Positions 16,094-24,031 of a DNA stretch of 34,945 nt are shown piece by piece. A program made the position numbers and the translations under genes. Position 1 is the stretch's first letter. The number at the start of each line of letters is the position of its first letter. The notes under the pieces are model-generated. The model did not search any database. It was not told the origin of the DNA and worked only from the letters and a program-made list of their open reading frames with translations. This stretch comes from Xinfangfangia pollutisoli. GTDB lineage: Bacteria > Pseudomonadota > Alphaproteobacteria > Rhodobacterales > Rhodobacteraceae. The DNA lies in contig NZ_JAICBZ010000042.1 in NCBI RefSeq assembly GCF_020179405.1, positions 1 through 34,945 of the forward strand. The letters run 5' to 3'.

Positions 16094-16873
16094 ATGATGC
16101 GACTGAACATGACGCTTGCCTATGGGCCGGTTCTGGCCCTTGGCCTGACGCATGCAGCCGTGGCTGATGTCACGAAAAGTACCTCGAACGATCCGACCGT
16201 GCAGATCGGCGATCAGATGAGCCTGCTTCTGGGCGCCGAGAAATCGCGGCTGGGCGCCATGAGCGCCGACCGGCTGGGCGCCATCGCCTCGGGGCCTGAA
16301 AAGCCGGTGAAGGTTGAAAAGCCCGCGACGATCGCGGTGAAAAAGACCGAAGCGGTGCCGAAAGTGCCGCTCAAGGCCCTGGCGCCCACGCTGGATGGCA
16401 CGCTGGACTATAACGAGGCCGCGCTGATGGCGCTGCCCGCGCCCAAGGGCGATGCGCAATGGCAATGCCTGAGCGAGGCGATCTATTTCGAAGCCCGGGG
16501 CGAGACGCTGAAAGGCCAGTTCGCGGTGGCTGAAGTGATCCTGAACCGCGTCGACAGCCCGCTTTATCCGAAATCGGTCTGTTCGGTGGTCAAGCAGCGC
16601 GGCGGCGGCGGCTGTCAGTTCTCGTATGTCTGTGACGGCTATTCCGACAATATGCGCGAGCCGGGCGCGCGCGCTTTGGCGCAGCGCATCGCCTGGGTGA
16701 TGCTGAACGGCGCCCCGCGGGCGCTGACCGAAGGCGCCACCCATTTTCACACCCGCGGCGTGCGGCCCGGCTGGTCGCACCGCTTTCCGATGACGGCGCA
16801 GATCGGCGCGCATCTGTTCTATCGCCAGCCCGGGGCGCAGACCCTGCGGGTTGCGGTCTCGACCAAGGGTTAA
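16094..16873 (+). CDS. SleB-type cell wall hydrolase
   Basis: This 259-residue exported protein carries a C-terminal Hydrolase_2 (SleB/CwlJ) domain, expected to cut peptidoglycan. The domain starts at about residue 123 with WQCLSEAIYFEARGETLKG, where Glu133 is the likely catalytic acid. VAEVILNRVDSPLYPKSVC, CQFSYVCDG and THFHTRGVRPGWSHRF follow, all typical of the family. Residues 1-23 are a signal peptide ending AAVADV. Residues 30-110 form a Lys/Pro/Ala-rich linker. The ATG at 16094 sits behind GGGAAA; an adjacent ATG at 16097 is equally possible. SleB was named for spore germination, but in alphaproteobacteria this family takes part in general wall turnover. It is monocistronic as far as can be seen. 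Confidence 0.9.
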   Translation: MMRLNMTLAYGPVLALGLTHAAVADVTKSTSNDPTVQIGDQMSLLLGAEKSRLGAMSADRLGAIASGPEKPVKVEKPATIAVKKTEAVPKVPLKALAPTLDGTLDYNEAALMALPAPKGDAQWQCLSEAIYFEARGETLKGQFAVAEVILNRVDSPLYPKSVCSVVKQRGGGGCQFSYVCDGYSDNMREPGARALAQRIAWVMLNGAPRALTEGATHFHTRGVRPGWSHRFPMTAQIGAHLFYRQPGAQTLRVAVSTKG

Positions 16874-16881
16874 GCGGACCT

Positions 16882-16901
16882 GCGGGCCGATCGCGGCCCG
16901 C
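16882..16901 (+). terminator. Hairpin after the cell wall hydrolase gene
   Basis: GCGGGCCG (16882-16889) and CGGCCCGC (16894-16901) form a perfect 8-bp stem with an ATCG loop, 8 bp after the stop codon. No T-tract follows, so termination is plausible but unproven. Confidence 0.4.
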
Positions 16902-17000
16902 CCATGTCGTAACCCTTGCATGCGCTGCCGTCTTGAGGCAGGAGCAGTCGCTCCTCCGGGGCTAAAGCAGGGGGGCGGTGGCCGCGGCCGGGAGGGGCAC

Positions 17001-17894
17001 ATGATCAGCGACATATCCCTTGCCTTCGCCCATCCCGAGGAACGGGCCGAGGCTTCGGCCGATGCCAATCCGCGCGACCGGATCAGCCTGCGCGACCATG
17101 TGGTCGAGGCCGATATCGGCGCCTTCCAGAAGGAACGCGGCCAGAAGCAGCGCCTGCGCTTCAATGTCGTGGTCGAGGTGCGCCCCGCGCCCGCGCCCCT
17201 GGACGATGATGTCGACCGGATCCTGTCCTATGACCGGATCACCGAAGCCATCGCGGCCGAACTGGCGACCGAGCGGCTGAACCTTTTGGAAACCCTGGCC
17301 GAACACCTGGCCGAGCGCATCCTGGCCGAGCCGCAGGCGATGCGCGCCTTCATCCGCATCGAAAAGCTGGATATCGGCCCCTATGCGCTGGGGGTGGAAA
17401 TCGTGCGGTCGCGCGCCGAAGTGCCCCAGCGGGTGGATGACAAGGCGGTGCATCCCTTGGTGGTCTATCTCGACAATACCACCGTGGGCGCCTTGGATCT
17501 GGCGGCGCGGATCGACGCGCTGGAAGCCCGCGGCCTGCCGGTGATCTTCTGCGTGGGCCTGCCCGATGTGGCCCGCCCGCAGACCCGCCACCGTCCGACC
17601 CAGCGCCGCATCGACCTTCTGGCGATCGAGCAGAATGCCTGGGTTCTGGCCGCCCGCGATCCGCGCTGCGTGGTCGTGGCCTCGCGCACCGAAATCGACT
17701 GGGCGCTGCGGCGGGGCCGGTCGGTGGTCTGGGCGCCCTCGAAGATCGTGCTGGATGCGGTCGACGGGCCGAAGACCGGCGATCCGGTGGCGCTGGCGCT
17801 GTGGCTGGCCGAGGAGATGGCGGCGGCGGCGCTGGTTCTTCACGGCGATGTTGCAATCCCGGCAGGAAGCCGCGTGGCGGTGGAACGCGCCTAG
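17001..17894 (+). CDS. folB: Dihydroneopterin aldolase FolB with C-terminal amino-acid-kinase-like extension
   Basis: This is a 297-residue protein; FolB alone is about 120. Residues 27-135 match FolB, which cleaves 7,8-dihydroneopterin to 6-hydroxymethyl-dihydropterin in folate synthesis: ISLRDHVVEADIGAFQKE, DRILSYDRITEAI, LNLLETLAEHLAERIL (substrate-binding Glu) and FIRIEKLDI (catalytic Lys). The remaining 150 or so residues are a second domain (VVYLDNTTVGALDLAARI, VVVASRTEIDWALRRG, SVVWAPSKIVLDAVD, DPVALALWLAEEM). Its end resembles the TSDSxAxWLA region of amino-acid kinases, but no glycine-rich N-terminal loop is seen. Its role is unknown. The ATG at 17001 follows GGGAGGGGCAC, a good ribosome site. 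folP and glmM follow closely. Confidence 0.88.
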   Translation: MISDISLAFAHPEERAEASADANPRDRISLRDHVVEADIGAFQKERGQKQRLRFNVVVEVRPAPAPLDDDVDRILSYDRITEAIAAELATERLNLLETLAEHLAERILAEPQAMRAFIRIEKLDIGPYALGVEIVRSRAEVPQRVDDKAVHPLVVYLDNTTVGALDLAARIDALEARGLPVIFCVGLPDVARPQTRHRPTQRRIDLLAIEQNAWVLAARDPRCVVVASRTEIDWALRRGRSVVWAPSKIVLDAVDGPKTGDPVALALWLAEEMAAAALVLHGDVAIPAGSRVAVERA

Positions 17895-17938
17895 GCGCGG
17901 GCCTTGCGCAGATCGGTGGCATGTTGCATCCCAGAGCG

Positions 17939-18943
17939 ATGATCTATTGGCGTCCCTTGGTGCAATCCGGCGAGCCGCGCCCGAAGGGCGCCTATCCGCT
18001 GGCGGGTGGCGGGCTGTGGTTCTCGCAGGTCGAGCGGCTGGAACGCGGCCGCGCTGGAGAGATCGTGCCAGCCATCGAAGCCGGCGCCGCGCTGGAGCCG
18101 CTGGTGGCGCCGCGTGCCTCTTTCGCGGGGCTGGCGATGGACCGGCCGCAGATCATGGCCATTCTGAACGTGACGCCCGACAGTTTCTCGGATGGCGGCC
18201 AGTTCGTCGATCCGCAGGCGGCGCTGGCCCAGGCGCGGGCGCTGGCCGAAGTGGCGGACATTCTGGACATCGGCGGCGAAAGCACCCGGCCAGGTGCGGC
18301 CGAAGTGCCCGGGGATGAGGAAATCGCCCGCACCGCCCCGGTGATCGGCGCGCTGCGCGCCGGCGGGCTGACCGCGCCGATTTCCATCGACACGCGCAAG
18401 GCCGGGGTGGCCGATGCGGCGCTGCGGGCGGGGGCCGATATCGTCAATGATGTGGCGGCGCTGCTGTTCGACCCCGATCTGGGCCCCTTGGCCGCCAAGG
18501 CCCAGGCGCCGGTCATCCTGATGCATCACCAGGGCACGCCCGAGGTGATGCAGGCCGATCCGCGCTATGACGATGTGCTGCTTGACGTCTATGACTGGCT
18601 GTCCGAGCGGATCGAGGCGGCCGTGGCCATGGGCATCCCGCGCCAGCGCATCGCGGTTGATCCGGGCATCGGCTTTGGCAAGACCGCGGCGCATAATCTG
18701 GCGCTGATCCGGGGGATTTCGCTGTTTCACGGCCTGGGCTGCCCGGTTCTTCTGGGGGCCAGCCGCAAGCGGTTCATCGGCACGATCGGCGGGGTTGCGG
18801 ATCCGCAGGCGCGGATGCCGGGCTCGCTTGCGGTGGCGCTGGCGGGCGTGGCGCAGGGGGTGCAGATGATACGGGTCCATGATGCGGCCGAGACGCGGCA
18901 GGCGCTGCGGATCTGGCAGGCTTTGGCAGGAGGAACGGCATGA
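17939..18943 (+). CDS. folP: Dihydropteroate synthase
   Basis: This 334-residue protein joins 6-hydroxymethyl-dihydropterin diphosphate and p-aminobenzoate to make dihydropteroate, and it is the sulfonamide target. All DHPS motifs are present: [90 protein letters not shown] and MIRVHD. It carries an extra N-terminal stretch of about 65 residues ([20 protein letters not shown]), which I recall as usual in Rhodobacterales homologs. I prefer the ATG at 17939 because homologs start near YxRPLVQ; an in-frame ATG at 17921 would add six residues. It acts after FolB, whose gene ends 44 bp upstream. Its stop overlaps the glmM start (ATGA). Confidence 0.93.
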   Translation: MIYWRPLVQSGEPRPKGAYPLAGGGLWFSQVERLERGRAGEIVPAIEAGAALEPLVAPRASFAGLAMDRPQIMAILNVTPDSFSDGGQFVDPQAALAQARALAEVADILDIGGESTRPGAAEVPGDEEIARTAPVIGALRAGGLTAPISIDTRKAGVADAALRAGADIVNDVAALLFDPDLGPLAAKAQAPVILMHHQGTPEVMQADPRYDDVLLDVYDWLSERIEAAVAMGIPRQRIAVDPGIGFGKTAAHNLALIRGISLFHGLGCPVLLGASRKRFIGTIGGVADPQARMPGSLAVALAGVAQGVQMIRVHDAAETRQALRIWQALAGGTA

Positions 18944-20301
18944 GCCGGAAACTGTTCGGCACCGATGGGGTGCGGGGGCGGGCGAATGCCTATCCGATGA
19001 CCGCCGATGTGGCGCTGCGGCTGGGGGCTGCGGCGGGCCGCTTCTTCCGGCGCGAGGCCAATGGCGCCACGGGCGGCGGGGGCGCGCATCGGGTGGTGAT
19101 CGGCAAGGACACCCGCCTGTCGGGCTACATGCTGGAAAACGCGCTGACCGCGGGGCTGACCTCGACCGGCATGAACGTGCTGCTGGTGGGCCCGGTGCCC
19201 ACCCCGGCGGTGGGCTTTCTGACCCGCTCGATGCGGGCGGATCTGGGCGTGATGATCTCGGCCAGCCACAATCCGCATCAGGACAACGGCATCAAGTTCT
19301 TCGGCCCCGACGGGTTCAAGCTGTCGGATGCCGCCGAGGCCGAGATCGAGGCGATCCTGGAAGGCGAGATCCGGCTGGCCCAGGCCGAGAATATCGGCCG
19401 CGCCAAGCGGATCGAGGATGGCCGGGGCCGCTATCAGGAATTCGTCAAGACCTCGTTCCCGGCCGGGCTGCGGCTGGACGGGCTGAAGGTGGTGATCGAC
19501 TGCGCCAATGGCGCCGCCTACAAGGCCGCGCCCGAAGTGCTGTGGGAACTGGGCGCCGATGTGGTGCCGGTGGGCACCGCGCCCAATGGCACCAACATCA
19601 ACCAGCTCTGCGGCTCGACCCATACCGAGACGGCGGCCGAGGCGGTGGTGGCACATGGCGCGCAGGTGGGCATCGCGCTGGATGGCGATGCCGACCGGGT
19701 GATGATCCTGGACGAAAACGGCATGGTGGCCGATGGCGACCAGATCATGGCGCTGCTGGCCGCCCGCTGGGCCGAGGAAGACCGGCTGAACGGGGGCACG
19801 CTGGTTGCAACCGTGATGTCCAATCTGGGGCTTGAACGCTTTCTGCAGCGGCGCGGGTTGCGGCTGGAACGCACCGCCGTGGGCGACCGCTATGTGGTCG
19901 AGGCGATGCGGCGCGGCGGCTGGAACCTGGGGGGCGAGCAGTCGGGCCATATCGTGATGACCGATTATGCCACGACCGGCGACGGGCTGATCGCGGGGCT
20001 ACAATTCCTGGCCGAGATGGTGCGCACCGGGCAGAAGGCCAGCGACCTGATCCGCCAGTTCGAAACCGTGCCGCAGCTTTTGAAGAATGTCCGCTTCGCC
20101 GAAGGCGCGCAGCCGCTTGAGATGGACAGCGTCAAGGCGGTGATCGAGGCCAATGCCGCGCGGATTCGCGGCAAGGGCCGGATCCTGATCCGCAAGTCGG
20201 GCACCGAGCCCTTGATCCGCGTCATGGCCGAGTGCGAGGATGCGGGGCTGTTGCGCGAAGTGGTGGACGAGATCGTCGGCGCCGTCGAAGCGGCGGCCTG
20301 A
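18940..20301 (+). CDS. glmM: Phosphoglucosamine mutase
   Basis: This 453-residue enzyme converts glucosamine-6-phosphate to glucosamine-1-phosphate, the precursor of UDP-GlcNAc for peptidoglycan and lipopolysaccharide. The N-terminus [13 protein letters not shown], the phospho-serine loop [20 protein letters not shown] (Ser109 is the phosphorylated residue), the metal loop [11 protein letters not shown], the substrate loop GGEQSGHI and the phosphate-binding [14 protein letters not shown] are all intact. The length is normal. Translation is coupled to folP by an ATGA overlap. The folP-glmM order is common across proteobacteria. Confidence 0.97.
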   Translation: MSRKLFGTDGVRGRANAYPMTADVALRLGAAAGRFFRREANGATGGGGAHRVVIGKDTRLSGYMLENALTAGLTSTGMNVLLVGPVPTPAVGFLTRSMRADLGVMISASHNPHQDNGIKFFGPDGFKLSDAAEAEIEAILEGEIRLAQAENIGRAKRIEDGRGRYQEFVKTSFPAGLRLDGLKVVIDCANGAAYKAAPEVLWELGADVVPVGTAPNGTNINQLCGSTHTETAAEAVVAHGAQVGIALDGDADRVMILDENGMVADGDQIMALLAARWAEEDRLNGGTLVATVMSNLGLERFLQRRGLRLERTAVGDRYVVEAMRRGGWNLGGEQSGHIVMTDYATTGDGLIAGLQFLAEMVRTGQKASDLIRQFETVPQLLKNVRFAEGAQPLEMDSVKAVIEANAARIRGKGRILIRKSGTEPLIRVMAECEDAGLLREVVDEIVGAVEAAA

Positions 20302-20412
20302 ACGGGCTTCATCGCGGCGTCCTGCGGGGACGGAATCGGGCTTTGAGCGGGGTTTTGCACGCTTTTGCGCGGCCGCTTGCCAGTGCGGGGCCGATCAGGC
20401 AGCTTCCCGCGC

Positions 20413-21795
20413 ATGACGAGTAGCATTGAAGACATTTTCGCCGCGCAGCACGCCGCTTTGGCAGCCAGCCCCGCGGCATCGACATTGACGGAACGCCGCG
20501 CGGCCCTTCGGCGCCTGCATGGGGCGGTCAAGGTGCGCGAGCGCGCGCTGATCGAAGCCATGGCCGGCGATTTCGGCAAGGGCGCGGTCGAGGTGCAATT
20601 GACCGAGCTTCTGCCGCTGTATCAGGAAATCGCCACGGCGCGGCGCCGGCTGCGGGGCTGGATGCGCGGCAGGCGCGCCTGGCCGGGCCTGGCGCTGTTC
20701 GGCACCTCGACCCGGCTGCGCCCCGACCCCAAGGGCCTGGCGCTGATCCTGGGGCCGTCGAATTACCCGTTCATGCTGGCCCTTGGGCCGCTGGTTTCGG
20801 CGCTGGCGGCGGGAAACCGGGTGATCGTGAAGCCTTCGGAACTGGCGCCCCGCACGGCGGCGCTGGTGGCCGAGGTGATTGGCGCCTGTTTCGAACCCGA
20901 TCAGGTGGCCGCCGTGCAGGGCGGGGCCGAGACGGCCGAGGCGCTGACCCGGCTGCCCTTCGATCATGTGTTCTTCACCGGCTCGACCCGGATCGGCCAG
21001 CGGGTGATGGCGGCGGCGGCGCAGCATCTGGCCACGGTCACGCTGGAACTGGGCGGCAAAAGCCCGGTCATCCTGGGCCCCGATGCCGATCTGGCGCAGG
21101 CGGCGCGGATGGTGGCCTGGGGCAAGCTGACCAATGGCGGGCAGGCCTGCGTCTCGCCCGACCATGTCTATGTGCCGCGGCGCAACAAGGCCGCCTTCCT
21201 GTCCGCGCTGAAGGCCGAACTCGCCCGGATGGAGCCGGACGCCGCCCGCTCGATCACGCCGCAGCATCTGGAGCGGATGGAGGCGCTGGTGACCGAGGCC
21301 AAGGCCGCGGGCGCGGCCGAGGCCTGGCGCGGCATCGGCGGGCCGGGGCGGTATCCGCCGGTCGTGCTGACCAGGATCAGCCCCGAGATGGCGGTGATGC
21401 ACGAGGAAATCTTCGGGCCGATCCTGCCGGTCATCGCCTATGACGACCCGGCCGAGGCGATTGCCGCGGTCAATGCCCGGGCCAAGCCCTTGACGATCTA
21501 TGTCTTCGCCCATGATCCCCATTTCGCCAGGCGGGTGGTGGACGAGACGCGCTCGGGCTCGGTGGCGGTCAATCTGACCATGGCGCATTTCGCCCATCCG
21601 ACCATGCCTTTCGGGGGCGTGGGGGCAAGCGGGCAGGGCGCGGCGCATGGCCATGCGGGGTTCCTGGCCTTCAGCCATGTAAAGCCCGTCGTGGTGAACC
21701 ATTTCGCGCCGCTTGGCCTGCTGATGCCGCCGGTGACGGCGCGGGTGCGCCAGCGCGCGCGGCTGGCCCTGGCCTGGATGCGCGGCTTCGGCTGA
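20413..21795 (+). CDS. Aldehyde dehydrogenase, class 3 / coniferyl-aldehyde type
   Basis: The 460-residue NAD(P)-dependent enzyme oxidises aldehydes to acids. The catalytic Cys246 lies in TNGGQACVSPDHVYVPR, and Glu212 in VTLELGGKSPVIL is the general base. NYPFMLALGPLVSALAAGNR with IVKPSE, and DHVFFTGSTRIGQRVM form the cofactor site. The C-terminal PFGGVGASGQGAAHGHAGF with FSHVK places it with class 3 and coniferyl aldehyde dehydrogenases, which are shorter than the usual 490-500 residue enzymes. The substrate is unknown. I chose the ATG at 20413; the frame is open further upstream to 20365. It ends 4 bp from the stop of the convergent glycosyltransferase gene. Confidence 0.9.
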   Translation: MTSSIEDIFAAQHAALAASPAASTLTERRAALRRLHGAVKVRERALIEAMAGDFGKGAVEVQLTELLPLYQEIATARRRLRGWMRGRRAWPGLALFGTSTRLRPDPKGLALILGPSNYPFMLALGPLVSALAAGNRVIVKPSELAPRTAALVAEVIGACFEPDQVAAVQGGAETAEALTRLPFDHVFFTGSTRIGQRVMAAAAQHLATVTLELGGKSPVILGPDADLAQAARMVAWGKLTNGGQACVSPDHVYVPRRNKAAFLSALKAELARMEPDAARSITPQHLERMEALVTEAKAAGAAEAWRGIGGPGRYPPVVLTRISPEMAVMHEEIFGPILPVIAYDDPAEAIAAVNARAKPLTIYVFAHDPHFARRVVDETRSGSVAVNLTMAHFAHPTMPFGGVGASGQGAAHGHAGFLAFSHVKPVVVNHFAPLGLLMPPVTARVRQRARLALAWMRGFG

Positions 21796-21799
21796 CCGG

Positions 21800-22675
21800 C
21801 TAGGCCTGGCCCGGGTGGCGGGCCAGCAAGGCGGGCGACAGCCGGCCGATCAACCGCGACTGATAGGCCGGGGCCTGGAACCTGTGGCCGAAAATCTGGC
21901 GATATTCCTCAAGCATCGCGCCGCGCGCGGCGGCGGGGCTGTTCGTCGCCGCCCCGCCATGCACCTGATGAAACGTGCCCTCGCCCAGCATGACCCAGGG
22001 TTCATCGGCACTGGCCGCGACCGCGCGCGCCCAGAATTCCAGATTGGCCAGCCCACCCCCGGGCGAGGCGAAGCGCGTGTCCAGCCCGCCCAGGCTGTGC
22101 CACAGCCCGGCGGCCAGGAACAGCGCGTTCGATTCTGCCATCGGAGCCAGCCAGCCCTTTGCCGAAGACCCGGCCAGAACGGAAATGTCGAACAGCCGGT
22201 AGCCATCCTGCTGCCAGGGCACGCTTGCCAGAAGCGCATCCTCGACCGCCTGATCATAGCCGGCGAAGACCGAGTTCATCTGCACATCCGGCCCCAGATG
22301 AAAGCCCAGCGAGCCCACCACCCGGCTGGCATCGGCGCGCAGCGCCAGCAGCGCCGTCGCGATCAGCCCGGGCGAGGCGATGCGGGCCCCGTCGATCATC
22401 AGCCCAAGATAGGGCGCGCGCGCCGTGGCCATGGCGCGGTTGATCGCCGCAACCGGCGAGACCGGGGTCGGTGGCGCGACGCGGATCACCCGCAGATTGG
22501 GCGCCAGCCGGCGCAGCGCCGCCTCGTCGACCGGCCGGGCCGAACCGTGATCCAGCACGATCAGCTCGTAGTCCTGCGCCTCGACACCACGCTGACGGCC
22601 CGGAGACAGGCTTTCCACCGTCCGCGGCAATTCGCGCTCCATGTCATGGGCGCAGATCAGAAGGCTAAGCTGCAT
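21800..22675 (-). CDS. Family 2 glycosyltransferase-like protein
   Basis: The 291-residue protein begins like a GT-A fold glycosyltransferase (MQLSLLICAHDMERELPRTV, with YELIVLDHGS). AAINRAMATARAPYLGLMID corresponds to the usual nucleotide-sugar region, where a DxD would be expected; here it reads MIDGAR, so the classic DxD is not clear. GGLDTRFASPGGG and LEFWARAVAA fit the acceptor half. It lacks a signal peptide and membrane segments, so a cytoplasmic, membrane-associated role in surface glycan synthesis is plausible but not shown. Its ATG at 22675 lies inside the last codons of the methyltransferase gene (11-bp overlap), so the two are co-translated. Confidence 0.82.
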   Translation of the reverse strand: MQLSLLICAHDMERELPRTVESLSPGRQRGVEAQDYELIVLDHGSARPVDEAALRRLAPNLRVIRVAPPTPVSPVAAINRAMATARAPYLGLMIDGARIASPGLIATALLALRADASRVVGSLGFHLGPDVQMNSVFAGYDQAVEDALLASVPWQQDGYRLFDISVLAGSSAKGWLAPMAESNALFLAAGLWHSLGGLDTRFASPGGGLANLEFWARAVAASADEPWVMLGEGTFHQVHGGAATNSPAAARGAMLEEYRQIFGHRFQAPAYQSRLIGRLSPALLARHPGQA

Positions 22676-23924
22676 CCGGTGACCTCCGGCCCAGCGCCTG
22701 CAGGATCGAGGCCTCATCGGGCGGCAGGGCGCCGTGGCGCTGCATCACGGAGGCGGGCAGATCGGGGTCCTCGGCCCGAAGCGCCCGCAGATCGGGATTG
22801 TAATTGTCCCACAGCACCCGGTTGTCGGGCTTCAGCCCGGTCACGATCAACAGGCCCGAGGGCGCGGTGTCCAGCAGCGTCAGCCGCAGATCGGGGCGCC
22901 GCCGGCGCAACAGGGGCAGCAGCCGCCAGACATCGCCACACCAGACCTGCGATTGCCGGTCGCGCCGGGCCTGGATCGGATGGTTGGGCAACACGTCGTC
23001 GATCACGATCGCGCCCTGCGGCGACATGACCCGTTCCAGATTCATGAAGTCGCGCAGGGCGAATTCCACCAGATGCATCCCATCAATGAACCCAAGATCG
23101 ACGCGCCGCGATTTCAGCGCCGCCTCGGCGCGAAAGAAGAAGAAGTCGTCGCTGGCCATCGGATGCAGATCAAGCCGCGGGAAGGGCCCGGCCCGGGCCA
23201 GGTCCGGCTCGGGGTCGATGCCGATGCTGTCACACTTGGCCAGGGCCAGGCTGGCCCCGTGCCGCAGGCCGATTTCCAGATAAAGCTGCGGCTGGATCAG
23301 CGCATGCAGCCGCGCCAGAACCTCGCGGAAGGGGCGCGCGCCCTGCACCGCCTCGGCGGCCGGATCGGGATGGCGGATGTCCAGGGCCGCGGGGGCGGTT
23401 CCGGCGGCGGGATGGGTCACGGGCTGCAGCGTGCCGCCCTTCTGGAACACCCCCACCAGATCGCGCCAGGGGCCGCGCTCGTCCCGCCAGCACTGCACCA
23501 GCCGCAGCCCCGACCAATCGGCCAGCGCCTGATAGGCATCGGGATAGAAGCGGTAGCAATCGACCGGATAGCGATGGATGGGCCCGGCCGAGGGCGCGAT
23601 GACAAAGGCCAGCCCGCCGGGCCGCAGGACGCGGGCGATTTCCGAGAAGACGCGCCAGAAATGCGCGCAATGTTCCAGCATCTGCCCGCTGACGACCAGA
23701 TCGACCGAGCCATCGGCGCGCGGGATCTGATAGGGATCGGCCAAGACCTCGTCGACGCCGGGGCCGGGTTCCAGATCGAAGCCGGTATAGTGCACATCCG
23801 CGGGCATCAGGCTGCGATACGAGCCGTTCACATCGCTGGCGCCAAGGTCGATCACTTGTTGCGGGCCGGGCGGCAGATACCAGTCGATGCAGCGCTTCAT
23901 GTTCTCCATTGACGAGGCATGCAT
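22665..23924 (-). CDS. Two-domain SAM-dependent methyltransferase
   Basis: This 419-residue protein contains two class I methyltransferase-like domains in tandem. The first (about 15-165) has motif I VIDLGASDVNGSY, the acidic FDLEPG loop, and LVVSGQMLEHCAHFW with VLRPGGLAFVIAPSA, as in small-molecule methyltransferases. The second (about 205-390) has LYLEIGLRHGASLALA, SIGIDPEP, VDLGFIDGMHLVEFALRDF and GAIVIDDVLP, resembling the Methyltransf_24 group often found in surface-polysaccharide loci. Together with the overlapping glycosyltransferase gene this suggests sugar or glycan decoration; no substrate is visible. The start at 23924 (MHASSMEN) is the longest option; an in-frame ATG at 23909 is also possible. 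Confidence 0.83.
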   Translation of the reverse strand: MHASSMENMKRCIDWYLPPGPQQVIDLGASDVNGSYRSLMPADVHYTGFDLEPGPGVDEVLADPYQIPRADGSVDLVVSGQMLEHCAHFWRVFSEIARVLRPGGLAFVIAPSAGPIHRYPVDCYRFYPDAYQALADWSGLRLVQCWRDERGPWRDLVGVFQKGGTLQPVTHPAAGTAPAALDIRHPDPAAEAVQGARPFREVLARLHALIQPQLYLEIGLRHGASLALAKCDSIGIDPEPDLARAGPFPRLDLHPMASDDFFFFRAEAALKSRRVDLGFIDGMHLVEFALRDFMNLERVMSPQGAIVIDDVLPNHPIQARRDRQSQVWCGDVWRLLPLLRRRRPDLRLTLLDTAPSGLLIVTGLKPDNRVLWDNYNPDLRALRAEDPDLPASVMQRHGALPPDEASILQALGRRSPDAA

Positions 23925-23975
23925 CGGATCCGGGCCTTTCCTTGGGGTGGGCGGAGTCTGGCACAGCCGATCCGA

Positions 23976-24016
23976 TGCCCCAAGGGCCGACGCAAGACGC
24001 GCCGGCCCTTGGGGCA
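23976..24016 (-). terminator. Strong 14-bp hairpin after opgG
   Basis: TGCCCCAAGGGCCG (23976-23989) and CGGCCCTTGGGGCA (24003-24016) pair perfectly over 14 bp with a 13-nt loop. It lies just beyond the opgG stop codon and upstream of the methyltransferase start. No T-tract follows on either strand. It may end or stabilise the opgG transcript. Confidence 0.55.
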
Positions 24017-24031
24017 GGATCGGGGCTGCGG

